This document shows, one piece after another, positions 1-7,734 of a stretch of 15,296 nucleotides of DNA; the stretch's first letter is position 1; the number at the start of each line of letters is the position of its first letter. The notes under the pieces are model-generated. The model ran no database searches, was not told where the DNA came from, and saw nothing but the letters and a program-made list of their open reading frames with translations. The translations under genes and the position numbers were made by a program. The stretch is taken from the NCBI GenBank assembly GCA_029260195.1, contig JAJDDS010000493.1, positions 1-15,296 on the forward strand, written 5' to 3'. Origin of the DNA: Phycisphaerae bacterium. GTDB taxonomy: Bacteria > Planctomycetota > Phycisphaerae > UBA1845.

Positions 1-521
1 TTCATGCCGCCGGCGCCGGCGAGCGTCGCTACCATGGTCGCCGTTGCGGACAGCACGCCCACTACAACACAGGTCTGGATCGCTCGAATGGCATCTTCAT
101 CGGTCGTTGGAATCTGCCAGTCCCAGGCGTCGCGGGCGACCTTGCTGTGATCGGAGCAGGTGCTCGGGATCTTCCCTGACGCCTGTTCCGCCGGAACCTC
201 GCTGGCAACGTGGTCCGTCGGCCAACCGAGTTCCCCTTGCCGTTCTGGAACAGTGTCTTCGCGCGGTTCGGGTGTCGGCGAGACGGAAGCAGATGGTCTC
301 AACTCATCGAAGGGATTCCAGGCAGCGTCGTGGTCAATCGCCGAATGGTCAGCCCCGCGGTCCTTGGGGGATCCCTGGGGCTGGCGCTGCATGTTGGCAT
401 TGGTCGGCGCGGCGAGTCGGAACACATGGCCGCACCCGCACCGAACGCTACGACCATACGCTTTGTCGGAAACCGAGTAACTGGCTTTGCATTTGGGACA
501 GACAATCCTCACCTTTGTCAT
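1..521 (-). CDS. MJ0042-type zinc-ribbon membrane protein, 3' end outside window
   Basis: The reading frame is open from an ATG at 521 to the window edge, giving 173 residues of a longer protein. The N-terminus has the pattern CPKC (Cys8, Cys11), about 16 residues, then CGC (Cys28, Cys30) and HVF. This is the MJ0042/zinc-ribbon pattern found at the N-terminus of many planctomycete and deltaproteobacterial proteins. Residues 40-140 are a hydrophilic Pro/Glu/Ser-rich linker with no visible fold. Residues 150-171 are hydrophobic and start a membrane segment. The start is supported by GGGAGG about 8 bases upstream. The gene is divergent from the sigma-factor gene. A cytoplasmic zinc ribbon tethered to the membrane is inferred; the role is unknown and the C-terminal domain is not visible. 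Confidence 0.75.
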   Translation of the reverse strand, partial: MTKVRIVCPKCKASYSVSDKAYGRSVRCGCGHVFRLAAPTNANMQRQPQGSPKDRGADHSAIDHDAAWNPFDELRPSASVSPTPEPREDTVPERQGELGWPTDHVASEVPAEQASGKIPSTCSDHSKVARDAWDWQIPTTDEDAIRAIQTCVVVGVLSATATMVATLAGAGGM

Positions 522-899
522 TTCCGGAACCTCCCGAGTGAAGGACGAGCATGAAGGACGTGGCACCGAGCACTGCCGCAATGGGTGCGAGCTGCCTTGG
601 GAGACCTACGGCTTACCTTGCCCCTGTTCGAGTCCATCGTACTGACCTCCCGGGGCGCCGATATTGCTGCGGGCCGCGCCGTGATATACTTGTTTCCAAG
701 GATGCTTGCACCGGCTCGCTCCCGGTCGACTGGCCACTCGGGCGGGATCGGCGTCCAAGCCACCAGCGTGATTCGCCCGGCGTAGGTTCAGGCCGCCGGG
801 CTTCGCTTCACGCCGTTGACCGTTGTGGTCCTCACCTGTCAGTGGCAGGAAACGGACGCGCCAGGGGCAGAAGAAACGCCGGTTTTTTTGTGCGGGACG
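522..899. other. Divergent intergenic region before sigma-factor gene
   Basis: These 378 bases separate the minus-strand zinc-ribbon gene from the plus-strand sigma gene and should hold promoters for both. A TATACT at 685-690 resembles a -10 box in plus orientation but has only a poor -35 match (TTGCTG at 664-669, 15-base spacer). A run of seven T lies at 882-888, just before the sigma start, without a convincing stem in front of it, so I do not call a terminator. Several open frames cross this region, but none looks like protein. Confidence 0.4.
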
Positions 900-1469
900 A
901 TGGCTACCAGTCAACCCAGCGATGTGACGCGGATTCTGGCACGTCTGGCCGATGGCGATCCGCAGGCCGAGGGCGAGCTCTACCCATTGGTCTATGGTGA
1001 GTTGCGGCGTCTGGCCGCGGGCCAGCTTCGCGGAGAACGAAGGCATCACACGCTGCAGCCCACCGCCTTGGTGCACGAGGCCTACCTTCGGCTTGTCGAG
1101 CAGCGCAAGGCACGCTGGACCGATCGAGCGTATTTCTTCGGCGTGGCCGCCACGATGATGCGGCGCATCCTGGTCAACCATGCCAAGGCGCGCAAAGCCC
1201 GGAAACGCGGCGGCGACCGCCATAAGGTACCGCTCGACGAAGTGCTGGTTTACGCAGAGGAGCGATGCGTGGATGTTGAAGCCCTAGATGAAGCACTGAC
1301 AAAGCTGGCGGTGCGCGATCACCGGCGGGCCAAGGTCGTGGAGCTACGCTTCTTCGGCGGTCTGGCTGTCGACGAGACGGCCGAAGTGCTCGGCATCGCG
1401 TCGAGAACCGTGAAAGAGGATTGGCGAATCGCAAGGGCATGGCTCTACAGCGAATTGGGTGCCGCATAG
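900..1469 (+). CDS. ECF-subfamily RNA polymerase sigma factor (Sig-70_X6-like)
   Basis: This 189-residue protein matches the layout of the TIGR02999-type ECF sigma factors common in planctomycetes. Region 2 spans the stretch around TALVHEAYLRL and FFGVAATMMRRILVNHAKAR, with a basic tail KARKRGG. Region 4 is the C-terminal helix-turn-helix around LRFFGGLAVDETAEVLGI and TVKEDWRIARAWL. The ATG at 900 is preferred over an in-frame GTG-type start at 816 because it gives the usual family length and begins with the typical acidic leader before helix 1; the Shine-Dalgarno match is weak. The kinase gene follows 61 bases downstream on the same strand. In such pairs the kinase is thought to act on signalling around the sigma factor; that link here is inference from adjacency. 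Confidence 0.9.
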   Translation: MATSQPSDVTRILARLADGDPQAEGELYPLVYGELRRLAAGQLRGERRHHTLQPTALVHEAYLRLVEQRKARWTDRAYFFGVAATMMRRILVNHAKARKARKRGGDRHKVPLDEVLVYAEERCVDVEALDEALTKLAVRDHRRAKVVELRFFGGLAVDETAEVLGIASRTVKEDWRIARAWLYSELGAA

Positions 1470-1530
1470 CCCGCCTGCCGGGCCACGAATCGAATTCGCC
1501 TGAGACACGCGGAGTTGGAGGCTGACGCCG

Positions 1531-4500
1531 ATGGAAGCTGATGCGGACATGAGGCGCTGGCAGAGAGCAACGGAACTGTTCCTGGCCGCTTGCGGGAAGG
1601 CGCCGGACGAACGCGGCAAGTTCCTTGATGTTGCCTGTGGTGATGACCCGTCGCTGCGCGCGGAGGTCGAGAAGCTTCTGGCGGCGGACGCTTCGGCCGG
1701 TGAGTTCCTGGGAGACACCAGCGAAGTGGAGGTCACAGGAACACGGCTCCCGTCTCTGGCGGGAAGAACGATAGGACGGTACCGACTTGTGCGCGAGCTT
1801 GGTTCGGGTGGCATGGGCGTGGTCTATGAAGCGATCCAGGACCGGACCGAACAGACCGTCGCCCTCAAGGTCATGAAACCGGGCGTCGCTTCGCCATCAG
1901 CCTTACGCCGGTTCGAGTTCGAGTCCCGGGTTCTCGGCCAGCTTCGCCATCCCGGAATCGCCCAGGTGTATGAGGCCGGTACTCATACGGAAGGCCCCTT
2001 CGACGTTCCCTTCTTCGCCATGGAGTACCTTCCCGACGCCGAGACCATCCTCCAATACGCCCGCTCGAATGACTTGAATATCCACCAGCGGCTGGCGCTC
2101 CTGGCAGAGACCTGCGACGCGGTTGAGCACGGACACAAGAAAGGAATCATCCACCGCGACCTGAAACCGGGCAACATCCTGGTTGACGCGTCAGGCCAAC
2201 CGAAAGTGATCGACTTCGGTATCGCTCGTTCGACGGACTCCGACCTGGCCACGACGATTCCACAGACGCAGGGCGACAGGCTCATAGGCACCTTACAGTA
2301 CATGAGCCCGGAACAGGTCTCGGGGGAGCCGGGACAGGTGGACACCCGCAGCGACGTGTACTCACTGGGAATCGTCCTCTACCAGCTGCTCTCGGATTAC
2401 CTGCCCTACGATGCCACCGGCACTTCGATCGACAAAGCGATCCGTGCGATCAGGGAGGATCCGCCACGCAAGCTACCACTTGCGGATAAGGCACTGCGCG
2501 GCGACGTCCAGACGATTGTCCTGAAGGCACTGGAGAAGGAGCCACAGCGGCGCTACCAATCCGCCGCTGAGTTGGCTAGCGATATCCGCCATCACTTGGC
2601 TGGCGAACCGATCAAGGCCAAGGGCGACAGTTCCTGGTACGTTTTCCGCAAGACAATGTGGAGACACAAAGTGGCGGCAGCCGTGGTCCTTCTGATCGCC
2701 CTGTCGACCCTCGCAATCGGGAAGTATGTGGTTACCCGGGCTGGCAGCGTTGCCCTGGCCGAGAGCAACGAAGCCCTGGCTCGCAGCAACTACGGCATGA
2801 GCCTCGGCCTCGCTCAGGTCGCCCACAACGCCGACAACATTCCGCGTATGAAGAAGCTGTTAGCGCAATGCCAGCCGGAGCACCGGGGCTGGGAGTGGCA
2901 CCGGCTGAATTGGCTCTCAGACCGGAGCCTGCACACACTGGATGGGCCGGCGGGCGGTATTCGCGGGATGTCGGTGAGCCCCAATCGCCGGTGGATGGCC
3001 GTCGCCGGACAGGACGAAACGTTGCGCGTATGGGACGTGAGTTCGACACCCCCTCGCTGTGTCGTTTCTCAGCCGGTTGGCCACGTTCGGAGCCTTGCCT
3101 TCGACACGACGGGGCGACGAATCGCCGTGGGTCTACACGACGAGACCATTCGAGTCCTGGACGCTACCACCGGCGAAGAGCAGCTTTCCCTGCCGTGCCA
3201 ACGCCATCACGCCGTGAGTCTAGCGTTCAGCTTGGACGGGAAGCGTATCGTGGTAGGCGGTAATGATGGCGCGGCTTACGTCTGGGATGTTCAGGATGGG
3301 AATGAACTGGGGCACTTCCGCGCCCACAACGGGTTTGTTAATGCCCTGGCCTGCCATCCTGCCGGCAATCTCATGGTTACCGGGGGAGAAGACGGGAGGA
3401 TAAGGACATGGAATGTGGACGGCGGTGTGCTGGTCCACACACTCCAAGGGCACGCGGGGCAGGTTAACGCTTTGGCCTTGAGTTCGGACGGCTCTCGTAT
3501 CCTCTCTGGTGGGGTAGATCGCCTCGTGAAGCTGTGGAACACGGGCACCGGAAGACTCATCCAGGAATTCGAGGGACATGGCCACGATGTGACATGCGTC
3601 GCCTTCAGCCCTGATGGCCGGCAGTTAGCGTCGGGTTGCGCCCACCGTACGGTTCGCACCTGGGATGCTGCTACGGGTGAGGAGCTTTGCAGGTACCACG
3701 GCCACGCTGGCGCCATAGTCGGCGTTGCTTTCACAGCAGACGGGTCGATGATCGTATCTAGTGGCTCGGAGGGGGCGACTAAGCTGTGGGATGCCGTCGG
3801 AAGCGATTACCTGATGACGCTGACAGGGCATTCCAATTACGTAGCCTGTGTCGCCGTCAGCCCCGACAGCACGCGCGTCGCGTCGGGGAGCGTCGACCAC
3901 ACGGTCAGGATCTGGGATGCCCGAACCGGCGAGGAACTGAGAACTCTCCACGGGCATAGAGGCCATATCTCCTCCGTTGTGTTCAGTCCCGACGGGCTGA
4001 CTGTCGTGTCGAGCGGTGGCTACGCCACGAGCCGGATCATTGCGTGGAACGCCGTCACGCTCGACAGGATTGCCACGCTGTCCTGTGTTGAACACAGGGT
4101 GATGGCGCTGGCGTTCAGTCCAGACGGCGCCTTGCTCGCTTCGGCCGAGCCGCACAGCCTGCAGCGAGACGGGGATCGTCTGACGCTATGGGATACAGCC
4201 TCCTGGGAACGCGTCAGAGTGCTTTCCGCGCCCGGCCACATGCCACAGGCCGTTGCCTTCAGCCCCGACGGTCGGTTTGTCGTGTCCGGGGGAGACGACG
4301 AGACCTTGCGTGTTTGGGATGCGCAAACGGGCCAAGAGCTGCACCAATGGGATGGGCAAGTCGGTGACGTTCGCTTCATCGCGTTTGGACCTACGGCGAC
4401 GACATTCGTAGCCAGTGGCACGGGTCCTCCCGTAATCCTCTGGGACGTGGAGACCGGCAGGGAGCTGCGACGATTCGAACGTGACGCAGCCACAGTCGAG

Positions 4501-5325
4501 TCCATAGCATTCAGTCCGGACGGTGCCCGTTTGATCTCACCTGGGCCGGACGGCACCGTTAACATATGGGACACGCAGAGCGCGCGTGAGCTGTTGACTC
4601 TCTACAGCGGCGCGCCGGGGGTTTCCACTGTTGCGTTCGCGCCTGACGGTTATTGGATTGTGGCTGGATGCGCGTATGGCGAATTGAGGATATGGGGGGC
4701 AGCCGAGCCAACGCTCGAGAATTCCCGCCGGCGCCGTATCGTCGCAGCCGCACGGCACGTGGTGGACCCGCTGTACGGCGAGCTGGTTTTCGCGGACGCT
4801 GTCTTGGCCGAGCTGACCGATGACGGCACGCTGGATCCCGAGGTGCGCCAGGCCGCAATCGATCTCGTGCGGGCCCGTGGCGACAACCCGGCGCGCCTCA
4901 ACGTGTTGGCCTGGGACCTCGTCAAGTGGCCCGGCGGCAGTCGTGGTGACCACCAGCGAGCGCTGCAAATGGCACAGGCGGCGTGCGCGGCTCGACCCGA
5001 CAGCGGCGGCTTCTTGAACACGTTGGGTGTGGCCCAATACAAACTGGGGCAGTACGACGCGGCACTGGCATCCTTGCTGCGTTCGGAGGAGCTATTCCAG
5101 ACCTCCATCGAGGGCAGCGATCCCGGGAACTTGGCGCTGATAGCCATGATAAGACACCACCTTAACGAGCCGGAACAGGCGCGGAAGGCGCTTGAACTGG
5201 CTATTGAGCGTTTTCATGAAGATCAGTACCAGGGTGACACTGCGGTGACTCGGAGCTGGATTCGCGAAGCCGAGGATCTGATCACTACCGCGAGATCAAA
5301 ACCTCCAGGGTCGACGGTTCCATAG
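1531..5325 (+). CDS. Transmembrane Ser/Thr protein kinase with 14 WD40 repeats and C-terminal TPR region
   Basis: The 1264-residue product starts at an ATG preceded by GGAGG. Residues 8-62 form the short N-terminal helical domain usual in planctomycete kinases of this type. The kinase domain spans about 84-355: glycine loop GSGGMG (91-96), Lys113 in VALK, catalytic HRDLKPGN (Asp210, Lys212, Asn215) and DFG (228-230), so all key catalytic residues are present. A membrane helix lies at about 381-402. Residues 467-1057 contain 14 WD40 units, mostly ending in WD or WN, enough for two seven-bladed propellers outside the cytoplasm. Residues about 1115-1235 resemble TPR helices. The sigma factor 61 bases upstream suggests a common transcript, and a terminator follows. 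It is probably a Hanks-type signalling kinase; its ligand and substrates are unknown. Confidence 0.93.
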   Translation: MEADADMRRWQRATELFLAACGKAPDERGKFLDVACGDDPSLRAEVEKLLAADASAGEFLGDTSEVEVTGTRLPSLAGRTIGRYRLVRELGSGGMGVVYEAIQDRTEQTVALKVMKPGVASPSALRRFEFESRVLGQLRHPGIAQVYEAGTHTEGPFDVPFFAMEYLPDAETILQYARSNDLNIHQRLALLAETCDAVEHGHKKGIIHRDLKPGNILVDASGQPKVIDFGIARSTDSDLATTIPQTQGDRLIGTLQYMSPEQVSGEPGQVDTRSDVYSLGIVLYQLLSDYLPYDATGTSIDKAIRAIREDPPRKLPLADKALRGDVQTIVLKALEKEPQRRYQSAAELASDIRHHLAGEPIKAKGDSSWYVFRKTMWRHKVAAAVVLLIALSTLAIGKYVVTRAGSVALAESNEALARSNYGMSLGLAQVAHNADNIPRMKKLLAQCQPEHRGWEWHRLNWLSDRSLHTLDGPAGGIRGMSVSPNRRWMAVAGQDETLRVWDVSSTPPRCVVSQPVGHVRSLAFDTTGRRIAVGLHDETIRVLDATTGEEQLSLPCQRHHAVSLAFSLDGKRIVVGGNDGAAYVWDVQDGNELGHFRAHNGFVNALACHPAGNLMVTGGEDGRIRTWNVDGGVLVHTLQGHAGQVNALALSSDGSRILSGGVDRLVKLWNTGTGRLIQEFEGHGHDVTCVAFSPDGRQLASGCAHRTVRTWDAATGEELCRYHGHAGAIVGVAFTADGSMIVSSGSEGATKLWDAVGSDYLMTLTGHSNYVACVAVSPDSTRVASGSVDHTVRIWDARTGEELRTLHGHRGHISSVVFSPDGLTVVSSGGYATSRIIAWNAVTLDRIATLSCVEHRVMALAFSPDGALLASAEPHSLQRDGDRLTLWDTASWERVRVLSAPGHMPQAVAFSPDGRFVVSGGDDETLRVWDAQTGQELHQWDGQVGDVRFIAFGPTATTFVASGTGPPVILWDVETGRELRRFERDAATVESIAFSPDGARLISPGPDGTVNIWDTQSARELLTLYSGAPGVSTVAFAPDGYWIVAGCAYGELRIWGAAEPTLENSRRRRIVAAARHVVDPLYGELVFADAVLAELTDDGTLDPEVRQAAIDLVRARGDNPARLNVLAWDLVKWPGGSRGDHQRALQMAQAACAARPDSGGFLNTLGVAQYKLGQYDAALASLLRSEELFQTSIEGSDPGNLALIAMIRHHLNEPEQARKALELAIERFHEDQYQGDTAVTRSWIREAEDLITTARSKPPGSTVP

Positions 5326-5335
5326 GCGACACGAG

Positions 5336-5352
5336 CGCCCTGCGGGCGTTTT
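5336..5352 (+). terminator. Short intrinsic terminator after the kinase gene
   Basis: CGCCC (5336-5340) and GGGCG (5344-5348) form a five-base-pair stem with loop TGC, extendable by one G-T pair, and are followed directly by TTTT. It lies 10 bases after the kinase stop codon. The stem is short, so termination strength is uncertain. Confidence 0.5.
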
Positions 5353-5735
5353 CACGATCTTCGGACGGTCCCGAGCGTCGCGACCACGGGTCCCCCAGCA
5401 CGCCCGACGGGTGAGACGGACGTTGGAGATTCCGTAGCACTGGGCGATTCGGGGCGTCTCGACGCTCGTCGGGTATACACCCCGAAAGTAGGCCACGGGT
5501 GCTGACCCACCGCGCCCGCTCCACAGCCACGGAACGTCGCTTCTCGGTGTGGGCTGCGGTTCACCCGGCGCGTGGGGAGCCCCTCGGTGAGGGTGGTCGA
5601 CGTTGACCGCCCCCTGCGTCACCGCTTCTGGGCCGCTGAGAGTCGAGAGTGAAACAGTCCACATCGTTTTGCCGCTCTGCGTGTGGGCACGGCGAGGATT
5701 CGGCACGCAGTATCACCCAACGTGGAGCAGCGAAA
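5353..5735. other. Intergenic region, boundary between backbone and accessory genes
   Basis: No convincing gene is seen between the kinase terminator and the start chosen for the replication-relaxation protein. Open frames on both strands here have arginine/proline-rich translations typical of chance frames in G+C-rich DNA. TATACA (5475-5480) and TTGACC (5604-5609) resemble promoter hexamers, but neither has a correctly spaced partner. If the alternative GTG start at 5649 is used, the last 87 bases belong to the next gene. Confidence 0.35.
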
Positions 5736-6656
5736 GTGGGACTCAGACTCAAACAGGGTGACCGCGAGCTGTTCACAGCCCTCGCAGAGTACCGGATGCT
5801 TGCGGTGAGCCAGGTTGCTGCCCTGCTCGAGAGGAACAACCGCGCAACTCGACGGCGCTTGCAGGCGTTGGAGGCCGCGGGCCTCGTCCGATCCACGCCC
5901 TCGGGATTCGGACACGGCGCCGGGCGGCCGGAATCCATTGTCTCGCTGGCGGGGCGTGGCATCGAGGTACTCCGTCAGGAAGGCACTCTCGACTCGAGCG
6001 TTCCGGACGACCAGGTTGGCGCTCTCAAGCCACACGCCATGGAACATCAACTACTTGTCAACTGGTTCCGAGCCCATCTGGTCAAAGCGTCTCGCGTCGA
6101 TTCGCGAGTGACCATGCGGTTCATGGCCCCAACGTCGCCGTTCCTTCACCGGGACGCTGATGATCGTCCACTGATCTTCGATCGCATCTCCATCGGGAAG
6201 GCGTCCGAGCGGCCCGTTGGCTTCATCCCGGACGGTGTTTCCTCGATCGCGCACGCTGAGAGGGACAGGACTCTCCTCTTGTTCCTCGAGGCGGACATGG
6301 GTACGGAGAGCGTCGCGAGTCCGAACCGCAGCGCGCGCGACGTTCGCCAGAAGATCGTCAACTATCAGGCGTACTTCCGCAGCGGCAGTTACAAGCGCTA
6401 CGAGAAGACGTGGGGGTGCACCTTCAACGGCTTCCGGCTGCTCTTCCTCGTCAACGGCCAGACGCGGTTCGAAGCCCTGTGCCGTCTCGTGCGGCAGATG
6501 CCGCCATCCGATCTCATCTGGCTGACGGAGCGGGTCCGCATGTTCGAGCACGGCGTCGCCGCCAAGATCTGGACCCGTGGCGGTCATGCCGACTCCGCGC
6601 CCCAATCGATCCTCGGCAGCGAACTCAGCTTCCGCGCCCCCATCCTTCAGAGATAG
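5736..6656 (+). CDS. Replication-relaxation family protein (winged helix plus nuclease-like domain)
   Basis: This 306-residue protein begins with a winged helix (about residues 5-75: RELFTALAEYRMLAVSQVAA, then NRATRRRLQALEAAGLV), as in the Replic_Relax family (Pfam PF13814) found on plasmids and integrative elements. A short conserved block with Glu103-His104 follows. Then PDG (Asp166) is followed 18 residues later by LEADMGTE (Glu185, Asp187). That spacing resembles a PD-(D/E)XK fold lacking the usual lysine, so it may bind rather than cut DNA. The GTG at 5736 has GGAG eight bases upstream. An in-frame GTG at 5649 would add 29 residues but has no clear ribosome site. The 22-bp iteron array lies 155 bases downstream, so this protein is a candidate iteron binder; that is inference. 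Confidence 0.7.
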   Translation: MGLRLKQGDRELFTALAEYRMLAVSQVAALLERNNRATRRRLQALEAAGLVRSTPSGFGHGAGRPESIVSLAGRGIEVLRQEGTLDSSVPDDQVGALKPHAMEHQLLVNWFRAHLVKASRVDSRVTMRFMAPTSPFLHRDADDRPLIFDRISIGKASERPVGFIPDGVSSIAHAERDRTLLLFLEADMGTESVASPNRSARDVRQKIVNYQAYFRSGSYKRYEKTWGCTFNGFRLLFLVNGQTRFEALCRLVRQMPPSDLIWLTERVRMFEHGVAAKIWTRGGHADSAPQSILGSELSFRAPILQR

Positions 6657-6679
6657 CCCTGCGTTGACTGCCACGGATT

Positions 6680-6698
6680 CCAACGACCACGTCGTTGG
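6680..6698. terminator. Perfect 8-bp hairpin after the replication-relaxation gene
   Basis: CCAACGAC (6680-6687) and GTCGTTGG (6691-6698) are perfect complements around a three-base loop. The stem can extend by one G-T and one A-T pair. It sits 24 bases after the stop codon, where a terminator would be expected, but no T-run follows. It could be a transcript-end structure or a small operator. Confidence 0.35.
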
Positions 6699-6811
6699 GA
6701 CCGCCGCACGCCAACCCGCCGACATTGATCGAGTCACTGGCAGTGTGGCGCGCCCGCCATAGCGCCGGCGCCGAGAAGGCCCAGGATATGCTCGAGTAGC
6801 GGTCGCGAAGG

Positions 6812-6919
6812 GTACCGAAATCCCGCCCGAATAGTACCGAAATTCAGCTTGAACAGTACCGAAACCCCGTCCGAACAGTACCGAAATCCCGGTCGACCGG
6901 GCGTCGAACAGTACATTTT
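6812..6919 (+). repeat. Iteron array: four direct repeats with 22/22/33-bp spacing plus a half copy
   Basis: GTACCGAAA occurs in the same orientation at 6812, 6834, 6856 and 6878, and a degenerate GTACATTTT starts at 6911. The starts are 22, 22, 22 and 33 bases apart, all multiples of about one helical turn (11 bp). Most units share the rest of a 22-bp pattern: a CCCG-like block, then CGAA(C/T)A leading into the next copy. This arrangement is typical of iterons bound by plasmid replication initiators or partition proteins. Arrays of transposase-binding sites at the ends of IS21-like or Tn7-like elements look similar and are the main alternative. No transposase gene is next to it. Confidence 0.8.
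6888..6901. repeat. 14-bp perfect palindrome inside the last full iteron
   Basis: CCCGGTCGACCGGG reads the same on both strands. It accounts for the extra 11 bp in the fourth iteron unit, after which the unit's usual ending CGAACA resumes at 6905. It may be a binding site for a dimeric protein or a chance expansion. Confidence 0.6.
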
Positions 6920-6980
6920 CGGTACACCTAACATGCGCGCAAAGCGTTGGTCGGCAACACTTTACGAGGTGTACCGAAAA
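6916..6980. repeat. 14-bp inverted repeat of the iteron core around a 37-base spacer
   Basis: TTTTCGGTACACCT (6916-6929) and AGGTGTACCGAAAA (6967-6980) are perfect reverse complements, and each contains the iteron core GTACCGAAA. In iteron plasmids an inverted pair next to the direct repeats is often the site where the initiator represses its own gene. The arms would also suit a pair of element ends facing each other. No gene starts within the 37-base spacer. Confidence 0.75.
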
Positions 6981-6983
6981 CCG

Positions 6984-7003
6984 ACTATATCCATATATAT
7001 ACT
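6984..7003. other. AT-rich tract next to the iterons, possible DNA-unwinding element
   Basis: Positions 6986-7001 contain 14 A/T of 16 bases with alternating TA steps, in otherwise G+C-rich surroundings and starting 5 bases after the inverted repeat. Its place next to an iteron array fits a strand-opening region of a replication origin. It could equally supply a -10 promoter box. The role is inferred from position only. Confidence 0.4.
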
Positions 7004-7734
7004 CACGTGACGTGGGGCGGGGGTGCGGAGGGGCTGAGCTCAACAGCGTGTGCTGGGATGTGGTTGATGTTCCCCGTCGTAAACTGTCTGGAAACAGCGG
7101 TGCCTGGTGTGAAGTGTTCGTGGACTCGGGCCAACGGGGGTCTGCCGGGGATTGTCGAAGCGGTGATTCCTGTCGGCGATTCGTTCGAACGGGGCACGAG
7201 CGGATTTGGGCGGCGGTTTGTCGATCGTTGGCGGGACGCGCAGATTGTGCTTGGCATGGCGAGTGCCGACGAGGGCGTGCTAACCTGTGCCGGCGGTTTG
7301 GGCGGACCGTGATAGGATAACGCGTCGCGGTGGCGCGTGGTGATTGCTGATGCGGTACTGCTGTTGTCCTCATCGAGTAGGCTGCTGATGCGGGTGTGTA
7401 CCTGGGCCGTTCGTTCGAATAATGTCGTTTCGAGCGTGCTTGGGACATGATTGTTCTGTGTCTCTGATGTGGCCCAACGGGCGGCGCTTTCTTACACGCA
7501 CTTTCTATTCCTGTTCACCATGATGGTATCTCTTGCAGGTGCCATGCGCGCAGCTGTCACAGGATCATCCACAGGCGCTACGTCTCGAGATTCTCGGCGT
7601 TACCGAAGAGGACTCTTGCCCGCGCCGCAAAAAATGCGCGGCGTGGATTCTATTACGATTGTGATGGAGCGCCGGCCCTCTCCCACTTTACGAAGAAGAG
7701 GCCCGTCAATAGAACGGGGCTCAAGGTGAACAAG
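7004..7734. other. G-skewed region without a confident gene
   Basis: No frame on either strand gives a convincing protein over about 730 bases, apart from a doubtful broken reading frame at 7533-7712. A hand count of 7021-7260 gives about 99 G against 50 C on the plus strand, a strong skew. Such a skew next to a possible origin could reflect replication direction or a non-coding transcript. A stretch at 7565-7573 (TCATCCACA) is one base from the DnaA-box consensus, which is weak evidence alone. No T-run terminator is seen. Confidence 0.4.
7533..7712 (+). pseudogene. Possible small gene split by an in-frame TGA
   Basis: From a TTG at 7533 (or GTG at 7539) the frame reads a plausible peptide with the stretch LRLEILGVTEEDSCPRRKKC, then meets TGA at 7662-7664. 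It continues in the same frame with WSAGPLPLYEEEARQ to TAG at 7710-7712. The composition is more protein-like than the other two frames, whose translations are arginine/serine-rich. There is no good ribosome site. It may be a decayed gene lying just before the 7735 gene, or chance. Confidence 0.2.

Noticed and set aside
882..899. T7 run before the sigma gene as a terminator
   Set aside because: There is no stable stem directly upstream, and a terminator here would cut off the sigma gene's own leader.
606..1223. Minus-strand open frame of 205 codons opposite the sigma gene
   Set aside because: It is the shadow of a well-supported ECF sigma factor.
6812..6910. CRISPR array
   Set aside because: The units are 22 bp including their variable part, with no spacers of constant length and no cas genes.
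6812..6980. A complete IS21-like or Tn7-like transposon
   Set aside because: The repeats resemble such ends, but no transposase or helper ATPase gene is adjacent, so only a repeat array is called.
6947..7320. Plus-strand open frames of 102-121 codons in the G-skewed region
   Set aside because: The translations are Gly/Arg/Cys/Trp-rich as expected from G-rich DNA; there is no ribosome site and the frames compete with each other.
6051..7448. Long minus-strand open frame of 465 codons
   Set aside because: It runs antisense to the replication-relaxation gene and through the iterons, and its translation is Arg/Pro/Ser-rich without domains. It is a chance frame in G+C-rich DNA.
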